In this document: positions 62,321 to 64,000 of the stretch, piece by piece | Layout: every line of letters begins with the position of its first letter | How positions within the stretch are numbered: the stretch's first letter is position 1 | DNA from: Croceitalea dokdonensis DOKDO 023 | Lineage (GTDB): Bacteria; Bacteroidota; Bacteroidia; Flavobacteriales; Flavobacteriaceae | Direction: 5' to 3' | DNA length: 64,000 nt | Assembly (NCBI RefSeq): GCF_001306415.1 | Contig: NZ_LDJX01000001.1 | Coordinates: 186,001-250,000, forward strand | Program-made: the position numbers and the translations under genes | Notes under the pieces: model-generated | The model's input: the letters and a program-made list of their open reading frames with translations, nothing else | Databases searched by the model: none | What the model was told of the DNA's origin: nothing

Positions 62321-63355
62321 ATGATGTTAGTTCTACCAACTATCGCATTATCAAACTATCTTAAACAGGTGGTCTTTGCGATTTTATTGTTTTTTCTTCC
62401 TTTGATTCTTCTGGTACATAAATTGTTCAGTGATAATAGTGTTAACAATTTTACAATATTAGGTTTAAATTTTGTGAACAAGACTAATAGCGATCAGGTT
62501 TTGGTTTGGAGCTTTTTAGTTATGATTTTACCGTTGTGCTATCTAATTTTGATGTTTTATCATGGGGTCACACAACATCGAATTGCGTCTTTTCCAATTA
62601 TTTGGTGGCTATTTTTTGAGCTATTTGGTGAGGTTTTTTGGCAAATTAGGGAAGTTACTGAAGAGTGGATGTTTTATAGTGCTCTATGTTCATCGGTTCT
62701 GATAGTATTACTTTTTGTTCCAGAGTTTAAGAATCGGAGAAATATCCTGACCAAATTGAATAGTACATCAATTTTTGAAAAGGTAAGATTTTTATCTTTT
62801 ATGATTTTGGTTTTATTGACGGTTAGTTTTTATAGATTCATTGCTCAAGATATCCTAGATTTAGAACTCCTTGGATTTGATTTATCTAATCTTATCATTG
62901 ATGATTTAAGGTTAACAGTTTGGATTTACGGATTAAAAATTTGTTTGTTACTGGTTTTAGTGTTTTGGTTTTTTTCGGTAAACAAATGGTGGAAATATGC
63001 ATTGCTTAGCCCGATATTAATTACGATATTTCAAATACGCAACTTATTAAATCCAAACCAAGATGTTTTTGACGAATACGAAATTATAGAAGCCCTGCCT
63101 TTATTAACTTTCTTAGCTTTATTGTTGATTGTCCTTTCCAAAACTGCGAAAGACAAATATATATTTAGGGCTATTTTTGACCAAACCGTAATGTTGATTG
63201 AACGCAAAGCGCAACGAAAGAACCAAAAGGAAATGCAACGAATAGAAAAGGCTAAAGAAGAACTTCATCACCTTAAAAGAACAGGAAAAGAGACGGATTT
63301 AAAAAAATTGATGGATTTAAAAAAGAAGCTAGAAGTGCAACTGCACAAAGAATAA
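62321..63355 (+). CDS. Multi-pass membrane protein with coiled-coil tail (344 aa)
   Basis: Eight or so helices in two halves, a probable internal duplication: QVLVWSFLVMILPLCYLILM with WWLFFELFGEVFWQ in the N-half; LLLVLVFWFFSVNKWWKYAL, SPILITIFQIRNLL and LPLLTFLALLLIVLS in the C-half. The C-half and tail (RIEKAKEELHHLKRT, KKKLEVQLHKE) match the 189-residue protein at 60924-61493. Strikingly AT-rich codon use compared with the metabolic genes to the left, hinting at different ancestry. Function unknown. Promoter must overlap tsaE's start region. Confidence 0.78.
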   Translation: MMLVLPTIALSNYLKQVVFAILLFFLPLILLVHKLFSDNSVNNFTILGLNFVNKTNSDQVLVWSFLVMILPLCYLILMFYHGVTQHRIASFPIIWWLFFELFGEVFWQIREVTEEWMFYSALCSSVLIVLLFVPEFKNRRNILTKLNSTSIFEKVRFLSFMILVLLTVSFYRFIAQDILDLELLGFDLSNLIIDDLRLTVWIYGLKICLLLVLVFWFFSVNKWWKYALLSPILITIFQIRNLLNPNQDVFDEYEIIEALPLLTFLALLLIVLSKTAKDKYIFRAIFDQTVMLIERKAQRKNQKEMQRIEKAKEELHHLKRTGKETDLKKLMDLKKKLEVQLHKE

Positions 63356-63362
63356 ACACTAC

Positions 63363-63390
63363 CCCTAGGTATCGCTAGGGACTCTTTTTA
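63363..63390 (+). terminator. Probable terminator between the membrane protein and the XRE gene
   Basis: CCCTAG (63363-63368), loop GTATCG, CTAGGG (63375-63380), then CTCTTTTT. Stem of 6 bp only, so weak. It includes the stop codon of the convergent XRE gene. Confidence 0.45.
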
Positions 63391-63755
63391 GAAGTACGCT
63401 TTTCTATTTCTTTGGTAACCTCATCGAGTAAATCCCTTAATTCCTCTTCATGCCGCTTTTTGATTTTGGCTTCAACGATGCGTTCTATTTCTTTTTGTTG
63501 GCTTAAGGGTAACTCACCTGTTTCTAGTATACTTTTATCCGGATTAAGCATCTCGCCTTCACCTGTCAATAACCAAATCAAATTGAGTTTGGGATAGGTC
63601 TTGATAATATTTTCTATAATGTCACTACCAATGGATGCATGGTTCTTTTTCATCCGTAGCGTATACCCATTACTGGCACCAATGCTTAAATCAAACTGCC
63701 TGGCACTGATTCCGGTATAGGTTATAAACTCTAGTAAACGATCTATTGCTTTCAC
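63375..63755 (-). CDS. XRE-like transcriptional regulator, second copy
   Basis: 126 residues. HTH in the first 65: LLEFITYTGISARQFDLSIG, then ASNGYTLRMKKNHASIGSDI, then IIKTYPKLNLIWLLTGEGEM, the same ending as NLYWLLNGKG in the regulator at 54561-54938, so the two are related. The C-terminal half is a charged coiled coil (RIVEAKIKKRHEEELRDLLD). The palindrome found at the other regulator is not seen here. Confidence 0.85.
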   Translation of the reverse strand: MKAIDRLLEFITYTGISARQFDLSIGASNGYTLRMKKNHASIGSDIIENIIKTYPKLNLIWLLTGEGEMLNPDKSILETGELPLSQQKEIERIVEAKIKKRHEEELRDLLDEVTKEIEKRTSKKSP

Positions 63756-63907
63756 AAAGTGGTATTTTACTTACAAAATAAAAATCAAAAGTAAGGATTT
63801 TTATAGAATATCCACATAAAAACTAGGGTTTTAAGAAATTCTTTCGTTAAAAAATATATAAAATATTCTACAATATAGATTATTTACTACATTTAAAGAA
63901 AAAATAA

Positions 63908-64000
63908 ATGCAACTTTTCCCTAAAGAAATTATAGAGAGTACTACCCAATACTTCATACCGAAAAACGCTATTAGAAGCAAAGTGATTTATGGGATAATA
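63908..64000 (+). CDS. Partial HlyD-family secretion protein, N-terminus only
   Basis: ATG at 63908 to the window edge: 31 codons reading MQLFPKEIIESTTQYFIPKN then AIRSKVIYGII, where the last part starts a membrane helix. In flavobacteria this beginning (FPKEII...T) is typical of the HlyD-like adaptor of ABC secretion systems for peptides or proteins. The rest lies outside the window, so the call rests on this short match. Preceded by a 150-bp AT-rich region shared with the divergent XRE gene. Confidence 0.6.
   Translation, partial: MQLFPKEIIESTTQYFIPKNAIRSKVIYGII

Overview
The window looks like chromosomal DNA of a marine-type member of the Flavobacteriaceae (Bacteroidota). The signs are a single-domain proline dehydrogenase, a 616/872-residue topoisomerase IV pair, a TonB-dependent receptor next to its lipoprotein, DUF5916, DUF937 and MerC families, almost no Shine-Dalgarno sequences, and -7 boxes of the Bacteroidota type TAnnTTTG. 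Genus and species cannot be told from what is here. There are no rRNA or tRNA genes, insertion sequences, CRISPR arrays or prophage.

Layout. 0-11 kb: edge of a secreted protein gene, a membrane TPR protein behind uvrA, an ECF sigma factor followed by a 51-residue protein, nth, bcp, a divergent pair (489-residue conserved protein / metallo-beta-lactamase-fold hydrolase), and an internally deleted Na/Pi symporter. 11-21 kb: a minus-strand run with BatA-like protein, dihydroorotase-like protein, small membrane protein, esterase and glyoxalase-fold lipoprotein, then an S10 peptidase / unknown / SGNH hydrolase / glycosyltransferase operon. 21-26 kb: Gfo/Idh/MocA oxidoreductase, a collagen-like lipoprotein and a di-haem cytochrome c peroxidase. 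26-30 kb: LolD-like ATPase, TIGR02757 protein, msrA-folE and a metallocarboxypeptidase-fold protein.

29.8-39.9 kb is the most striking part: nine genes on one strand. In transcription order they are a small His/Cys membrane protein, a TonB-dependent receptor, a lipoprotein, a second paralogous His/Cys membrane protein, an ABC ATPase, two ABC-2 permeases, a DUF5916 outer-membrane barrel protein and a MerC-family protein. I read it as a candidate metal uptake or export locus, possibly for zinc or copper; the metal is inference.

40-54 kb is mostly core metabolism: conserved small proteins, serA-serC, acyl-CoA reductase, ferredoxin, ychF, parE-parC, sterol-desaturase family, terC. 54-60 kb: an XRE regulator with a three-copy palindrome array, Lrp and DinB proteins, aroB, proline dehydrogenase and alanine dehydrogenase. 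60.9-64 kb: two paralogous membrane proteins flank tsaE and a 46-residue secreted peptide gene, then a second XRE regulator and the start of a HlyD-type secretion gene at the AT-rich right edge.

Several start codons were set by -7 boxes that overlap an upstream candidate start. Four genes lie outside the long open reading frames: the partial genes at both edges and the 51-, 46- and (less certain) 41-residue proteins.
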